A stretch of 64,000 nucleotides of DNA, taken from Bin90 sp965214635 (lineage in GTDB: Bacteria; Chloroflexota; Dehalococcoidia; Lucifugimonadales; JADFKI01). How positions within the stretch are numbered: the first letter of the stretch is position 1; every line of letters begins with the position of its first letter. The stretch is taken from positions 1,550,001 to 1,614,000 of the forward strand of contig OZ243964.1 in assembly GCA_965214635.1 (NCBI GenBank). Direction: 5' to 3'. Below the pieces are notes generated by a model that was not told where the DNA came from, did no database searches, and worked only from the letters and a program-made list of their open reading frames with translations. The translations under genes were made by a program, and so were the position numbers. Of the stretch, positions 27,490 through 36,692 are shown in pieces.

Positions 27490-28473
27490 TTAGATCTGGC
27501 GGAGGCGGGGATCCCAGCGGTCGCGAAGCCAGTCGCCGATGAAGTTGAACGCCAGCACGGTCAGGAATATCGCCATGCCGGGGAAGAAGGCGACCCACCA
27601 TGCGGAGTTCAGGTAGTCGCGGCCGTCGCTGACCATGGATCCCCACGATGGTGTTGGCGGCGGGACGCCTGCGCCCAAGAAGCTGAGGATGGCTTCGGCG
27701 AGGATGATGCTGCCGACCTGCAGGGTGGTGGCAACCACGATGGTGTTGGCGACGCCGGGCAGGATGTGGCGGAACAGCACGCGCGGCGTGGATGCGCCCG
27801 CCACTTTCGCCAGCGACACATAGTCAAGCTCGCGCAGCTGGAGTGTCTGCCCGCGCACGAGGCGCACGATGCCGGGCCAACTTGCCCACGCAAGCACGAA
27901 GATGATGATAATCTCGCTTTGGTGGAACACGATGACCACGATCAGGGCGAACAGCAGATATGGGATGGCGGTTACGATGTCTGTGAGGCGCATGATCATC
28001 TCGTCGACCATGCCGCCGAAGTAGCCGGCGACCATGCCGATGCTCGTGCCGACGAGGGTGCCGACGAGGATGGCGACGGCTGCGAAGCGCAGCGATACGC
28101 GCGTGCCGTAGATGATGCGCGTCAGTATGCCGCGCCCCAGCGCATCTGCGCCGAGCGGGTAGAAGTTTTCGCCTGTTTGCCGACAGCTGTCCAGCCACGG
28201 CACCTCGCTCACCGTCTGGTTGCCGACGGGCGCCTGCTTTTCGCCGCACTCAGGATACCAGAATGGGGCGTCTGTTTTGGCGCGTAGGTCTTGCTTGACG
28301 GGTTCATTCGGGGCGAATATCGGGGCGAATATGGCGCACAGCACCAGCATGACGATGATGAATATCGGGAACACAGGCCAGCGGCGCAAGACATATGCGG
28401 TCTTGCCCAATAAGTTTTGGTTGCCGCTTTGCCGTTCTAGGCTTTCTATCGTTACCGATGCTGATCGCGCCAT
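27490..28473 (-). CDS. Peptide-type ABC transporter permease (DppC/OppC-like)
   Basis: The 327-residue permease has the DppC layout: one N-terminal membrane segment (about 35-55), an outside segment with Cys pairs (residues about 75-105), then the BPD_transp_1 domain. The ATPase-contact loop is VSLAKVAGASTPRV and the ending LRDRWDPRLRQI. It is closely similar to the orphan permease at 44798-45742 over nearly its whole length. It partners with the DppB-like gene at 28566-29510. Confidence 0.92.
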   Translation of the reverse strand: MARSASVTIESLERQSGNQNLLGKTAYVLRRWPVFPIFIIVMLVLCAIFAPIFAPNEPVKQDLRAKTDAPFWYPECGEKQAPVGNQTVSEVPWLDSCRQTGENFYPLGADALGRGILTRIIYGTRVSLRFAAVAILVGTLVGTSIGMVAGYFGGMVDEMIMRLTDIVTAIPYLLFALIVVIVFHQSEIIIIFVLAWASWPGIVRLVRGQTLQLRELDYVSLAKVAGASTPRVLFRHILPGVANTIVVATTLQVGSIILAEAILSFLGAGVPPPTPSWGSMVSDGRDYLNSAWWVAFFPGMAIFLTVLAFNFIGDWLRDRWDPRLRQI

Positions 28474-28565
28474 TTGCGGTCGCTCTCCTCAATGCCTGTG
28501 TAGCCTGTGCACAATGCCGATGCTGCTGACGCCGCCGGGTGCGGCTTGCCGGATGCGCTCTTGCA

Positions 28566-29510
28566 CTAACCGTAGCGGATGCGTGGGTCGATAAATGCGT
28601 ACAGGATGTCCACGATGAAGACGACTACCACATACAGGATGGTGAACACCATCACGGCGGTGGTCATAACCGGGAAGTCGTTGTTGATGATAGATTGGAC
28701 GGTCATATAGCCAAGCCCGGGCCACGCATAGACGGTTTCGGTTACCACCGTCCCCGCGATGAACCCCGCCATTATCAGGGCGCCGAAGGTCAGGGGTGGG
28801 ATGAGCGCGTTCTTGAGGGCGTGCTTCCAGATGAGCTTTGTGTTGCTGACGCCCTTAGCGCGGGCGAGCTTGACGAACTCGGAGTCTAGCACCTCGAGCA
28901 TGGATGATCGAATGAGCCGCATCATACCGGCGGCGGCGAGCCAGCCGAGCGTTGTGGCGGGCAGGACGAAGTAGGATAGGCGTGTGAGGATGCTGTCACT
29001 GTCGTCGCCTCGCGTGCCGGACGGCAGCCAGTCTAGCTGCACGGAGAATATCAGGATGAGCATTATGCCCAGCCAAAACGGGGGCAGCGCCTGCCCGAAC
29101 ACGGCGAATGTCCTGCCTATGAGATCCCAGAGGCTGCCGCGTTTGACGGCAGACAGCACGCCAAGTGGCACGCCGACTATCAGCACGAACACCCACGCCG
29201 CAAGCCCGAGCTGCAGGCTGGCAGGTGCGTGAATTTGCAGCATCCGCAGCGATGTGTAGCCCGACTTGAGCGACTTTCCGAAGTCGCCGGTCATCGCCTT
29301 GCCAAGCCATATGAAGTACTGGATAGGCAACGGCTTGTCCAAGCCGAACTCCTCGCCCCAAGCGTCCCACTGCTCTTGTGTGGCGTAGCCGGACGACAGG
29401 AAGAGGTAGCGCGGATCACCCTGCAAGCGGGACATGCTGAACACTATCATCGTCGCCGCAATGACGGAGAGTACCATAAAGACGAGTCTTCGGATGACGA
29501 AGGTTCGCAT
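28566..29510 (-). CDS. Peptide-type ABC transporter permease (DppB/OppB-like)
   Basis: The 314-residue permease starts MRTFVIRRLVFM and ends DILYAFIDPRIRYG, both typical of DppB. The contact loop is FVKLARAKGVSNTKL near 210-224. Six membrane segments are evident. It is the middle gene of a second importer set (binding protein 29642-31675, permeases 28566-29510 and 27490-28473), again without ATPases. Confidence 0.92.
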   Translation of the reverse strand: MRTFVIRRLVFMVLSVIAATMIVFSMSRLQGDPRYLFLSSGYATQEQWDAWGEEFGLDKPLPIQYFIWLGKAMTGDFGKSLKSGYTSLRMLQIHAPASLQLGLAAWVFVLIVGVPLGVLSAVKRGSLWDLIGRTFAVFGQALPPFWLGIMLILIFSVQLDWLPSGTRGDDSDSILTRLSYFVLPATTLGWLAAAGMMRLIRSSMLEVLDSEFVKLARAKGVSNTKLIWKHALKNALIPPLTFGALIMAGFIAGTVVTETVYAWPGLGYMTVQSIINNDFPVMTTAVMVFTILYVVVVFIVDILYAFIDPRIRYG

Positions 29511-29592
29511 GTCATAAATCTTTCGGTGTATGGGGTGGTTGGTTTGTCAGTGGGCTAGGCAGCTGTTATAGAGCGTCCCACTTGTAGATATA

Positions 29593-29629
29593 CAAAAATA
29601 GCGCCCACCCGGATGTGTCGGGCGGGCGC
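29593..29629 (-). terminator. Intrinsic terminator after the second binding-protein gene
   Basis: A 10-bp GC stem (29601-29610 with 29620-29629, one G-U pair) is followed on the minus strand by TATTTTTG. It lies 13 nt after the binding-protein stop, so the permeases may be expressed only by read-through or from their own promoter. Confidence 0.75.
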
Positions 29630-29641
29630 ATGTGTGCTCGT

Positions 29642-31675
29642 TTAGTTGTTGATTAGTACGACTGTGTCGAAGCTGTTGGTCAAGCGCCAAGGCTTGAGAT
29701 CCCAGGTCTCCACTCTGTCGGGGTTCATCCCTATGAGGGTGGGAACTTCGACGATGCCGCCGGCTACCTTCCGGCTGAACCACCTGTCCATCATCTCCTC
29801 GCGGGTGGCGAGGTTCTCAGACGATGCCTTCTCTTGCACGCGGGTCATGTCAAAGTCGTTGTAGTAGGAGTTGTCCTCGATGCCAGCGTTGTAGCCGCCC
29901 GCCGATGCGATGGGCCATAGGCAGCAGACAGGAAGCGTGCCGCCGGCGTCAAGCTTGGCGTGGTTGCTGTTGGGGCCCCAGCTCGTCTGCCACACCACAT
30001 TTATCTCGCGCCCGACCATCGTGGGGCGGCGGGACGAGTAGGCGGTGTTGTCGATGTAGGGCTTCAAGCCGAGGTGCTCTTCCCACATGCCCACCACAGC
30101 TTGGCAGACCTCGATGGAAGTGCCGTTACCAGCAGGGCAGAAGTACTCGAACTCGAATCCCGCTTGCACGCCGGAGTCGGCTAGGCGCTGCTTGGCGAAC
30201 TCAGGGTCAAAGGGTATGGACCAGCGGTCGTGCCACTCGGGGTGGGTCTGGTGCCATGCGACGCCCGGGTGTCCGCCGCCATAGACGGGGCCGCCGTAGC
30301 CGCTGACGATGGTCTCGCCGATAAGGTCGCGGTCTATGGCGTACAACAGCGCCTCACGGAAGGCGAGCGCATTCTGCATGGACTCGGTCTCGTAGGAGAA
30401 CTTGTCGGTGTCGGTGTAGTCGAAGCCCACGGCGTCGCAGCCTGCGCCAAGAGAAGTGTTGGTGCGGTCGGCATCGGCGCACTCTATGCGCGGGTCGCCA
30501 ATCCACGGGTGGTCAACATCGGGGTTGAAGCCGTCGCGCAGCGGCACAGCCTCGCCGGTCTGCGGATCCTTGAATGACCAGTAGTTGCCTGCCATGTACA
30601 TGAACTGCCCCAGAATCTGGTTCAGCCCGTCGTGGAACTTGTAGCCCTCATTCTGCAGGCTGGCGACATCTTGGATGGACACCATAGAGATGTCCGCCCT
30701 GTCGGTTTGCAGGAGCGCTGTGCGCTGTGCCGCTTCGCTCGCCTGAATGAGCGTCAAGAACTGGAAGTTGGGGTTGATGTTCCAGTGGTCTACACGGGAT
30801 GTGGCTTCTATGCGCTCGTTGGGACTCCATGTCTGCACATAGAAGGGGCCTGTGCCGTGCGGCGTGGTGAGTATGTCGTCGCCTACCTCATCGTAGAGCG
30901 CCTTGGACACTACGCCGATAGCGTCGCCGCACATGCTGCTGATGCCTGCGCCGCCGCCGTTAAGCCAGTCGGAGATGTAGTTGCGGAAGTGCCCCTTGAG
31001 GGTGTACTTGTCGGTGGCTTCCCAAAGCTTGAACCAGTCGCCAGCCTCGCCCGCGTTGGAGTGGGTTGCGGCGGGGTTGTTGGAGCCAGCGTCGTTGAAC
31101 GACCATGCAGCATCCTCAGCGGTGAACTCCGAGTGCCTGCCATCAGCCACATAGAAGTCCACGCCTTGCCTCAGATTGACCGTAACCGTGCCTTGCTGCT
31201 CGGGGTCGTCGAAGTCGCCCTCGCCGCCTTTCTCGCCGTCGCCGTTGATGTCGGGCAGGTCGTATTCCCAGCTGACCGCCAGCATCGGCGCTTCGCAGGT
31301 GGCATCAGACACTGTGCCATCGTCATTGGGTTCCCAAGTTACCAGCAGTTCTTGGAAGCCGTAGTAGTAGTTCATCATGTTGTCGGGCCAAGTCGCCTTC
31401 TCGTTGCGATAGAGAGGCGAGCCGACATTGTCCAGCACGACTGTGAGGGTGCCGGATGGCCCCTCTTCGGCTGCGGGCTGCTGGGCTTGTGCGGCGGGCG
31501 CTGCCGTGGCTTGCGCTGCGGGCTGGGATTGCGCTGATGTCGGCGCAGTCGAGCCGGTGTCTGTGCCGGCATCCTCAGCGGGTGCGCCTCCACAGGCGAC
31601 CGCTGCCATTGTGAGCGCCGCCAGCGCGACTATCGCCATCATAGGCAGTAGCCTCAGGGCTTTGCCCTTCTTCAT
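29642..31675 (-). CDS. ABC transporter substrate-binding lipoprotein (SBP family 5)
   Basis: The 677-residue protein has a lipoprotein signal ending AAVAC, an Ala/Gln-rich low-complexity linker (about 38-70), then the family 5 fold. The start at 31675 is chosen because GGGGGAG precedes it by 3 nt; an ATG 15 nt further upstream lacks this. At this length it is larger than most family 5 proteins (about 500-600), with extra material around residues 150-185 containing acidic repeats. The substrate is unknown. It is the first gene of the second importer. Confidence 0.9.
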   Translation of the reverse strand: MKKGKALRLLPMMAIVALAALTMAAVACGGAPAEDAGTDTGSTAPTSAQSQPAAQATAAPAAQAQQPAAEEGPSGTLTVVLDNVGSPLYRNEKATWPDNMMNYYYGFQELLVTWEPNDDGTVSDATCEAPMLAVSWEYDLPDINGDGEKGGEGDFDDPEQQGTVTVNLRQGVDFYVADGRHSEFTAEDAAWSFNDAGSNNPAATHSNAGEAGDWFKLWEATDKYTLKGHFRNYISDWLNGGGAGISSMCGDAIGVVSKALYDEVGDDILTTPHGTGPFYVQTWSPNERIEATSRVDHWNINPNFQFLTLIQASEAAQRTALLQTDRADISMVSIQDVASLQNEGYKFHDGLNQILGQFMYMAGNYWSFKDPQTGEAVPLRDGFNPDVDHPWIGDPRIECADADRTNTSLGAGCDAVGFDYTDTDKFSYETESMQNALAFREALLYAIDRDLIGETIVSGYGGPVYGGGHPGVAWHQTHPEWHDRWSIPFDPEFAKQRLADSGVQAGFEFEYFCPAGNGTSIEVCQAVVGMWEEHLGLKPYIDNTAYSSRRPTMVGREINVVWQTSWGPNSNHAKLDAGGTLPVCCLWPIASAGGYNAGIEDNSYYNDFDMTRVQEKASSENLATREEMMDRWFSRKVAGGIVEVPTLIGMNPDRVETWDLKPWRLTNSFDTVVLINN

Positions 31676-31941
31676 GTCTCCCCCCATCATTTCTTTGAAC
31701 CTCCTGTTTCAGTCCTTCGTCCTAAAAACTCTGCGCGGGATTTCGTACTGCGTTCCGATTTGTATCGCTGTTGTCCTAATCTTGTCCCGAGTTCGTATTG
31801 CGTTTCGCCGCCGTCGAAATTCATTTCAATATGATGTGCAACGGCGTTGGAGTGTAAGTATCTCAATATATGTGGCTGCAGCATGCATAAACGAAGCGGT
31901 ATTGCGGTGATTAACATTGTGATATATGTTGCAATCAAGGC

Positions 31942-31971
31942 ATTTTAGACGATGAGTTTGTGTAAAGTCAA
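31942..31971 (-). promoter_or_regulatory. Candidate promoter of the second binding-protein gene
   Basis: On the minus strand TTGACT (31971-31966), an 18-nt spacer and TAAAAT (31947-31942). The leader would be about 260 nt. Confidence 0.45.
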
Positions 31972-32026
31972 GTTTGCCGCACAAATTTTTGGAGTGTCCT
32001 CTATGCAGGTAGAGGAGTGCCCCAGC
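31970..32026 (+). repeat. Island-flanking direct repeat, copy 1
   Basis: This 57-nt stretch matches 40613-40666 with a few changes; the shared core is GGAGTGTCCTCTATGCAGGT. The two copies are in the same orientation and bracket the glycan island (32141-40604). Confidence 0.75.
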
Positions 32027-32047
32027 CTGTTTCTCACCCTGCCAACC

Positions 32048-32077
32048 TTGACGCAAACACATGTCGGAGAATAGCAT
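32048..32077 (+). promoter_or_regulatory. Candidate promoter of the first paralogous glycosyltransferase
   Basis: TTGACG, an 18-nt spacer and TAGCAT. The same element with the same spacing stands before the third paralog at 38990-39019, which supports it. Confidence 0.5.
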
Positions 32078-32140
32078 ATAGTATGACGGAATTGCCCCTG
32101 TGCCCGCTCTTGTATCAGGAAACCGCTGTGTGAGACCCGT

Positions 32141-33610
32141 ATGACGCCCAAGCCCACATCTGTTCGCTACAACGACTGGCGCAGTGTGGCTGTTGAGCCG
32201 CTTGACACATTCACGCCCACGATGCCCGTCAGCGTCATCATCCCGTACTACCAGACGCCTGCTGATATACTGGAGCGAACCCTCGCCGGGCTGGAATGCC
32301 AGACCTACCCGCGCAGCCTCTTTGAGGTGATAATAGTGGACGATGGCTCAGATCCGCCGTTGTCTACGCCCCCCAATACCCCGCTAGATGTCAAGGTGGT
32401 GCGACAAGAGCGGCGCGGGCGCGGAGCCGCCCGAGCACGAAACACCGGCGCCGACGCTGCTGCCCACGACATCCTGCTCTTCCTTGACAGCGACATTATC
32501 ACCGATGCAGACTGGGTGGCGTCCCACGCTAGGTGGCATCATGCCGTCTCAGATGCGCTGACCATTGGACGCCCCTTTTATGTGTCGGTGAACGACATAG
32601 ACGCAGAGACCATCAGACGCTGCAATGGCGACTTGCGGGAACTGTTCTCAGACCTGCCGGCGCACAATTGGATTTTATCCCATCTGGTCAGAACCGACTA
32701 TCTGACTTCAAAATCTGATGATATGTTTAGGGTAACAATCAGCGGCGACCTCGGGGTCAGCAGGGATTTCTACTGGTCGGTGGGCGGGTTCGACGAATCG
32801 TTCACCCGCTGGGGGTGGGAGGACATTGAGTTTGGCTACCGGGCTTATACCCGAGGTGGGCTGATGATACCCTCATCCGACGCCATCACATGTCACCAGG
32901 GTCTATGGAGGGAAGACAATCCAGACGCCAAAGCCGCGTCTCATCGGCTCCAGAGCGGAAAAGCGTCTAATCTGATTGCCCATCCCACATTCCGTGCCAA
33001 GCACTTGGGGCGTGCATTCAATGTGCCGCAGTATGTGGTTACCATAGATGCTGGGCGCGCCGCTGTTGACCAGATCATCGCGACCGTTGTGAACATCCTG
33101 TCCGACCCCGTGTACGATCTTGTGGTGAGAATCGAATTGCCCCCCAATGGTGATGCCGAACGGCTAGCGCTGCTTGAAGACGATTTCGGCGCAGACTCGC
33201 GGGTGCGCATCGCTCCCACTTGCTCTGCTCTGGACGAATTCCCCGCGTCGCCGTTCCACATCACGCTTCCCGCCGGCGCAGCGTTTAGCAAAGGCTTGGT
33301 GCGCCGGCTGCGCGCTAAGCTGGGAGATGCTGCCATCGCTTATGGCACATTCCGGGAAGGAAACACGGTGTCAATCACGCGCGCATGGGCGCTGCATCGG
33401 GCGCACCGCGTGGGCGGAAGCGCATCTGATTTCGGTGTGGTGCGGAAGATACCCGCCCGAGCGCTGAAACGCAAGCGCGCCAAGCCAGTGAAATACCCAT
33501 CGAGAAGGGACACCTTGCGTTACTGGATGGTAAACATCCACAGCCTCAAAGATGCTTGGGCGCTCTTGAAGGCCCTAGTGGTGGTGGCACGCGGGGGGGG
33601 GGGGGGGTAA
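32141..33610 (+). CDS. Family 2 glycosyltransferase, paralog 1, ends in poly-G tract
   Basis: The 489-residue protein has an N-terminal GT-A domain (about 27-280): VSVIIPYYQTP, IIVDDGSDPP, RNTGADAAAHD and the metal site LDSDIITDAD. FTRWGWEDIEFGYR, of the galactosyltransferase C-terminal type, follows. A second region (about 290-460) is shared only with its two paralogs here. It would add sugars to a surface glycan. The last five codons are GGG from a 15-G run (33593-33607) followed directly by TAA. Loss of one G would bring the frame into register with paralog 2 (33636-35177). The N-terminal half is almost identical at the DNA level to the other two paralogs. Confidence 0.9.
   Translation: MTPKPTSVRYNDWRSVAVEPLDTFTPTMPVSVIIPYYQTPADILERTLAGLECQTYPRSLFEVIIVDDGSDPPLSTPPNTPLDVKVVRQERRGRGAARARNTGADAAAHDILLFLDSDIITDADWVASHARWHHAVSDALTIGRPFYVSVNDIDAETIRRCNGDLRELFSDLPAHNWILSHLVRTDYLTSKSDDMFRVTISGDLGVSRDFYWSVGGFDESFTRWGWEDIEFGYRAYTRGGLMIPSSDAITCHQGLWREDNPDAKAASHRLQSGKASNLIAHPTFRAKHLGRAFNVPQYVVTIDAGRAAVDQIIATVVNILSDPVYDLVVRIELPPNGDAERLALLEDDFGADSRVRIAPTCSALDEFPASPFHITLPAGAAFSKGLVRRLRAKLGDAAIAYGTFREGNTVSITRAWALHRAHRVGGSASDFGVVRKIPARALKRKRAKPVKYPSRRDTLRYWMVNIHSLKDAWALLKALVVVARGGGGG
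33593..33607 (+). repeat. Poly-G tract of 15 at the end of glycosyltransferase 1
   Basis: Fifteen consecutive G at the very end of the reading frame. At 15 the frame stops at TAA 33608-33610. At 14 the frame reads on through KSIVKPEVC into the ATG of the next glycosyltransferase; at 16 it stops after three more codons. Confidence 0.9.
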
Positions 33611-33635
33611 ATCAATAGTGAAGCCTGAAGTCTGC

Positions 33636-35177
33636 ATGACCCCCAAGCCCGCATCTGTCCGCTACAACGACTGGCGCAGTGTGGCAGTTGAGCCGCTTGA
33701 CGCATTCACGCCCACGATGCCCGTCAGCGTCATCATCCCGTACTACCAGACGCCTGCGGAGACACTGGCGCGAACCCTCGCCGGGCTGGAACGCCAGACC
33801 TACCCGCGCGACCTCTTTGAGGTGATAATAGTGGACGACGGCTCAGAGCCGCCTCTGTCTACGCTCCCCGCCACCTCGCTGGATGTGAAGGTGGTGCGAC
33901 AAGAGCGGCGCGGGTTCGGACTCGCGCGCGCGCGAAACACCGGCGCCCGAGCGGCTGCCCACGACATCCTGCTCTTCCTTGACAGCGACCTCATTACCGA
34001 TGCAGACTGGGTGGCGTCCCACGCTAGGTGGCATCATGCCGTCTCCGATGCGTTGACATTGGGACCGCGTACCTTTGTGTCGATGGATGGTGTCGAGCCG
34101 GAGACTATCAAGTATCACACAGGGTCCTTGGAGGATCTATTTTCGGACAGTCCGGCGGACCCGCCGTGGCTTGAAAACATCTTACAGGACCCGAGTTATC
34201 TAGATTCCAGGGCTGACAATATATTCCGATGGATTCTCGGCGGCAACTTCGGGGTCAGCAGGGATTTCTACTGGTCGGTGGGCGGGCATGACGAATCGTT
34301 CAATCGCTGGGGAGCGGAGGACACCGAGTTCTGTTACCGCGCTTATACCCACGGCGCTCTGCTTGTGCCGGTTCTCGAGGCTTGGAGTTTACACCAAGGC
34401 CGATGGGACAAAGAAAGAGCCGCCAAGTCCCAGAGTTTAGGGACACAGAGTGGGAAAATAGCCCATCTGATTGCGCACCCCGCCTTTCGTGGCAGCAGCC
34501 CGGGCCGCATCTTCAAAGTGCCGCAGTATGTGGTAACCTTGCATGCAGGATGCCGCCCGCCCGACGAGGTTGTGAGGGCAGTTGTGGACATACTAGCAGA
34601 CCGCATCCATGACTTGGTGGTCAGAATCGAAACGCCGCCGGGCTATGATGAGCGGTCAATGCAGTATTTCCGAGAGATGTTCGTGCCTGACGCGAGGGTT
34701 CGACTGGATTCCACACGCTCTATCCTCGAGGATTTTCCCGCATCACCGTTCCATGTAACAATCCCGTCCGGCGTGGTTTTCGACAGAGACTTGGTGCACC
34801 GCCTGCACGCTGCGCTGGGTGATGCCGCCTGCGCTATGTCGACCCTCTCCGACGGAAGTGTGGTATCCATCACGCGTGCATGGGCGCTGCACCGAGCACG
34901 CCGAGCGGGAGGCGACCCCGCCGACTACGGCATCGTGCGCACGATACCCCCTGCGAAGATGAAACTGAAACTCCGTCCGGCTGCTGACATCGATTCAGCA
35001 GAGCAGATCGGCTACCCCACGAGGCGGGACATCCTGCTCGATAGAGTGCGCGAAACCCGCCGCAATCCCACAGAGGTGTGGGCGCTCCTGAAATGGCTCG
35101 CAGGCAGAGCACGGCGGCGAGCCTCCCTGAAATGGCAGGCGGCTGCGTGGCGATGCCGTCGTCTGGTGCGGAGATGA
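33636..35177 (+). CDS. Family 2 glycosyltransferase, paralog 2
   Basis: The 513-residue protein has the same layout as paralog 1: GT-A domain with VSVIIPYYQTP, LDSDLITDAD and NRWGAEDTEFCYR. A shared C-terminal region follows. The middle (about 145-205) and the C-terminal half differ clearly from paralogs 1 and 3, which suggests a different acceptor or donor. It has no homopolymer tract. ATG at 33636 aligns with the other paralogs; a GTG at 33618 lies in frame upstream. It follows paralog 1 by 25 nt without a visible promoter. Confidence 0.9.
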   Translation: MTPKPASVRYNDWRSVAVEPLDAFTPTMPVSVIIPYYQTPAETLARTLAGLERQTYPRDLFEVIIVDDGSEPPLSTLPATSLDVKVVRQERRGFGLARARNTGARAAAHDILLFLDSDLITDADWVASHARWHHAVSDALTLGPRTFVSMDGVEPETIKYHTGSLEDLFSDSPADPPWLENILQDPSYLDSRADNIFRWILGGNFGVSRDFYWSVGGHDESFNRWGAEDTEFCYRAYTHGALLVPVLEAWSLHQGRWDKERAAKSQSLGTQSGKIAHLIAHPAFRGSSPGRIFKVPQYVVTLHAGCRPPDEVVRAVVDILADRIHDLVVRIETPPGYDERSMQYFREMFVPDARVRLDSTRSILEDFPASPFHVTIPSGVVFDRDLVHRLHAALGDAACAMSTLSDGSVVSITRAWALHRARRAGGDPADYGIVRTIPPAKMKLKLRPAADIDSAEQIGYPTRRDILLDRVRETRRNPTEVWALLKWLAGRARRRASLKWQAAAWRCRRLVRR

Positions 35178-35260
35178 TAGGCGCTGATGCCAATTTTCGA
35201 GATACCATCGCATAAACACACGAGGACGCAAGGCGCTTGATACCGGACGCATCCACATCA

Positions 35261-36634
35261 ATGGACAAGCCTCGAAGTTCCAGCAAACTGACTCGCCTGC
35301 TCGGCAGGTTGCAAGACATCCGCGGCATCCGAGACGCATGGTCTTTCTTGAAGTGGCTGGCGGCGAGGCTTTGGCAGCTGGCGACCATCGATCGAAAGGT
35401 GTATTGGTGGAATCTCCAAAGTTCGATGCACAGCGGCTGGCGGCGTAGATTTGAGCCGCAGGCAAGAGGCGCTCCCGCTGAATCGCTGCCCGCATTCGAC
35501 CTGCGCGCCTACAACCCCATAGGGTGGCGGCGCATGTCTAACGGCGATGTGGCGGCACTGGGGCAAAGTGAGTGGCTGCCACCTGACTTCCCGGCGCACA
35601 GTGTAGTTCGCCGTCGCTGCCTCCGCCGCCTTCGCAGTTCCCATCACTTGGAGGATGTGCAGGCGTTCCATCCCGATCTTGCCGCACGGGCACGCGACTT
35701 GGTGCGCTTGGCAGCAGCCGGCGTTCTGGTGCATCTTGCGGACGCCGATCAGCGCCTGCAGGCGCTGCTCGGCGACGAGCTCTATCGGCTGATGACCACC
35801 GAAGTGGCAGGCATTACCCCAAGCCGGCGCGAGATGCTCAGCATCAGGATGCGCCGCGCCGCTATGCGCAACCATTCGTTGTGGGCACGCACGCTATCGC
35901 CGAAAGAACTGCCCCGAGTGTCTATCATGCTGGTGACCAACCGCCCCGAGTTTTTGGCTTGGGCGCTTGACGCTGTGGCGCGGCAGACATATCCTAATCT
36001 GGAACTCGTTCTTGCGCTGCATGGCGAGGGCTTCGGTGATATAGACGAGCAGCTCGCCGAACTGCCTTGCCCGGTGAAGGTGCTGCGACCGCCGCCGAGC
36101 GCTCCGTTGGGCGCAGTGCTCAACGCCGCCGCAGACGCATCGAGCGGGCCGCTGCTGACCAAGATGGATGACGACGACCTGTACAGCGCCGACCATTTGT
36201 GGGATCTGGTGCTTGCAAAGCAGTACTCGAACGCAGACTTGGTCGGCAAGTTCCAAGAGTTCGTCTATCTATTGCGCTCCGACCGTACCATTAACATGCC
36301 CAACGGAAACAACGAGTGCTATCAGGCGGGATCCCTTGCAGGGGGCACGCTGCTGATTTCCAAAGGCGACCTTGAGCGAGCAGGCGGATGGCGCAATGTG
36401 CCGCGCCATGTGGATAAGGCGCTCTGGGAGGATGTGGTTAGCGCTGGTGGGAAGGTTTACCGCACGCACGGCGCAGGCTTCATGCTCGTGCGGCATGGCA
36501 AGCGCCACACATGGGATGCGCAGGATGACTTCTTCCTAGCGCAGGCTGCTCGGGTAAGCCCCGGCTGGAACCCCGCCCTTGCCGGCATAGAAGACCTGAA
36601 CCTGCCGTATCCCGCTCTCACGAACAGCGAGTAG
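35261..36634 (+). CDS. Glycosyltransferase family 2, unrelated to the three paralogs
   Basis: The 457-residue protein has a long N-terminal helical region (about 1-215, rich in Arg and Leu). A GT-A domain follows: VSIMLVTNRPEFLAWALDAV, RQTYPNLELVLALHG and the metal site TKMDDDDLYS. GGTLLISKGDLERAGG comes next, then an ending with HTWDAQDDFF. The N-terminal part has no match I recognise. Start is uncertain: ATG 35261 is used, a TTG at 35237 has a better AAGG spacing. It follows paralog 2 on the same strand and belongs to the glycan operon. Confidence 0.85.
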   Translation: MDKPRSSSKLTRLLGRLQDIRGIRDAWSFLKWLAARLWQLATIDRKVYWWNLQSSMHSGWRRRFEPQARGAPAESLPAFDLRAYNPIGWRRMSNGDVAALGQSEWLPPDFPAHSVVRRRCLRRLRSSHHLEDVQAFHPDLAARARDLVRLAAAGVLVHLADADQRLQALLGDELYRLMTTEVAGITPSRREMLSIRMRRAAMRNHSLWARTLSPKELPRVSIMLVTNRPEFLAWALDAVARQTYPNLELVLALHGEGFGDIDEQLAELPCPVKVLRPPPSAPLGAVLNAAADASSGPLLTKMDDDDLYSADHLWDLVLAKQYSNADLVGKFQEFVYLLRSDRTINMPNGNNECYQAGSLAGGTLLISKGDLERAGGWRNVPRHVDKALWEDVVSAGGKVYRTHGAGFMLVRHGKRHTWDAQDDFFLAQAARVSPGWNPALAGIEDLNLPYPALTNSE

Positions 36635-36692
36635 ACCGCAATCGCAGCGCCATAATCGCAAGACAGCAATTCAATATGGTAAAGCAAAGAGT

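Larger units (their letters stand above)
31676..32140. other. Divergent intergenic region before the glycan island
   Basis: This gap separates the binding-protein gene (minus) from the first glycosyltransferase (plus). It holds promoter candidates for both and one copy of the island-flanking repeat. It also contains two similar 16-mers (TTCGTACTGCGTTCCG at 31742 and TTCGTATTGCGTTTCG at 31792) spaced 50 nt apart, a possible operator pair. No gene is supported. Confidence 0.5.

Noticed and set aside
27319..28287. 322-codon plus-strand frame opposite a DppC-like permease
   Set aside because: Shadow frame with Asp/His-rich low-complexity translation.
30632..31537. 301-codon plus-strand frame opposite the second binding protein
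   Set aside because: Antisense to a clear family 5 binding protein.
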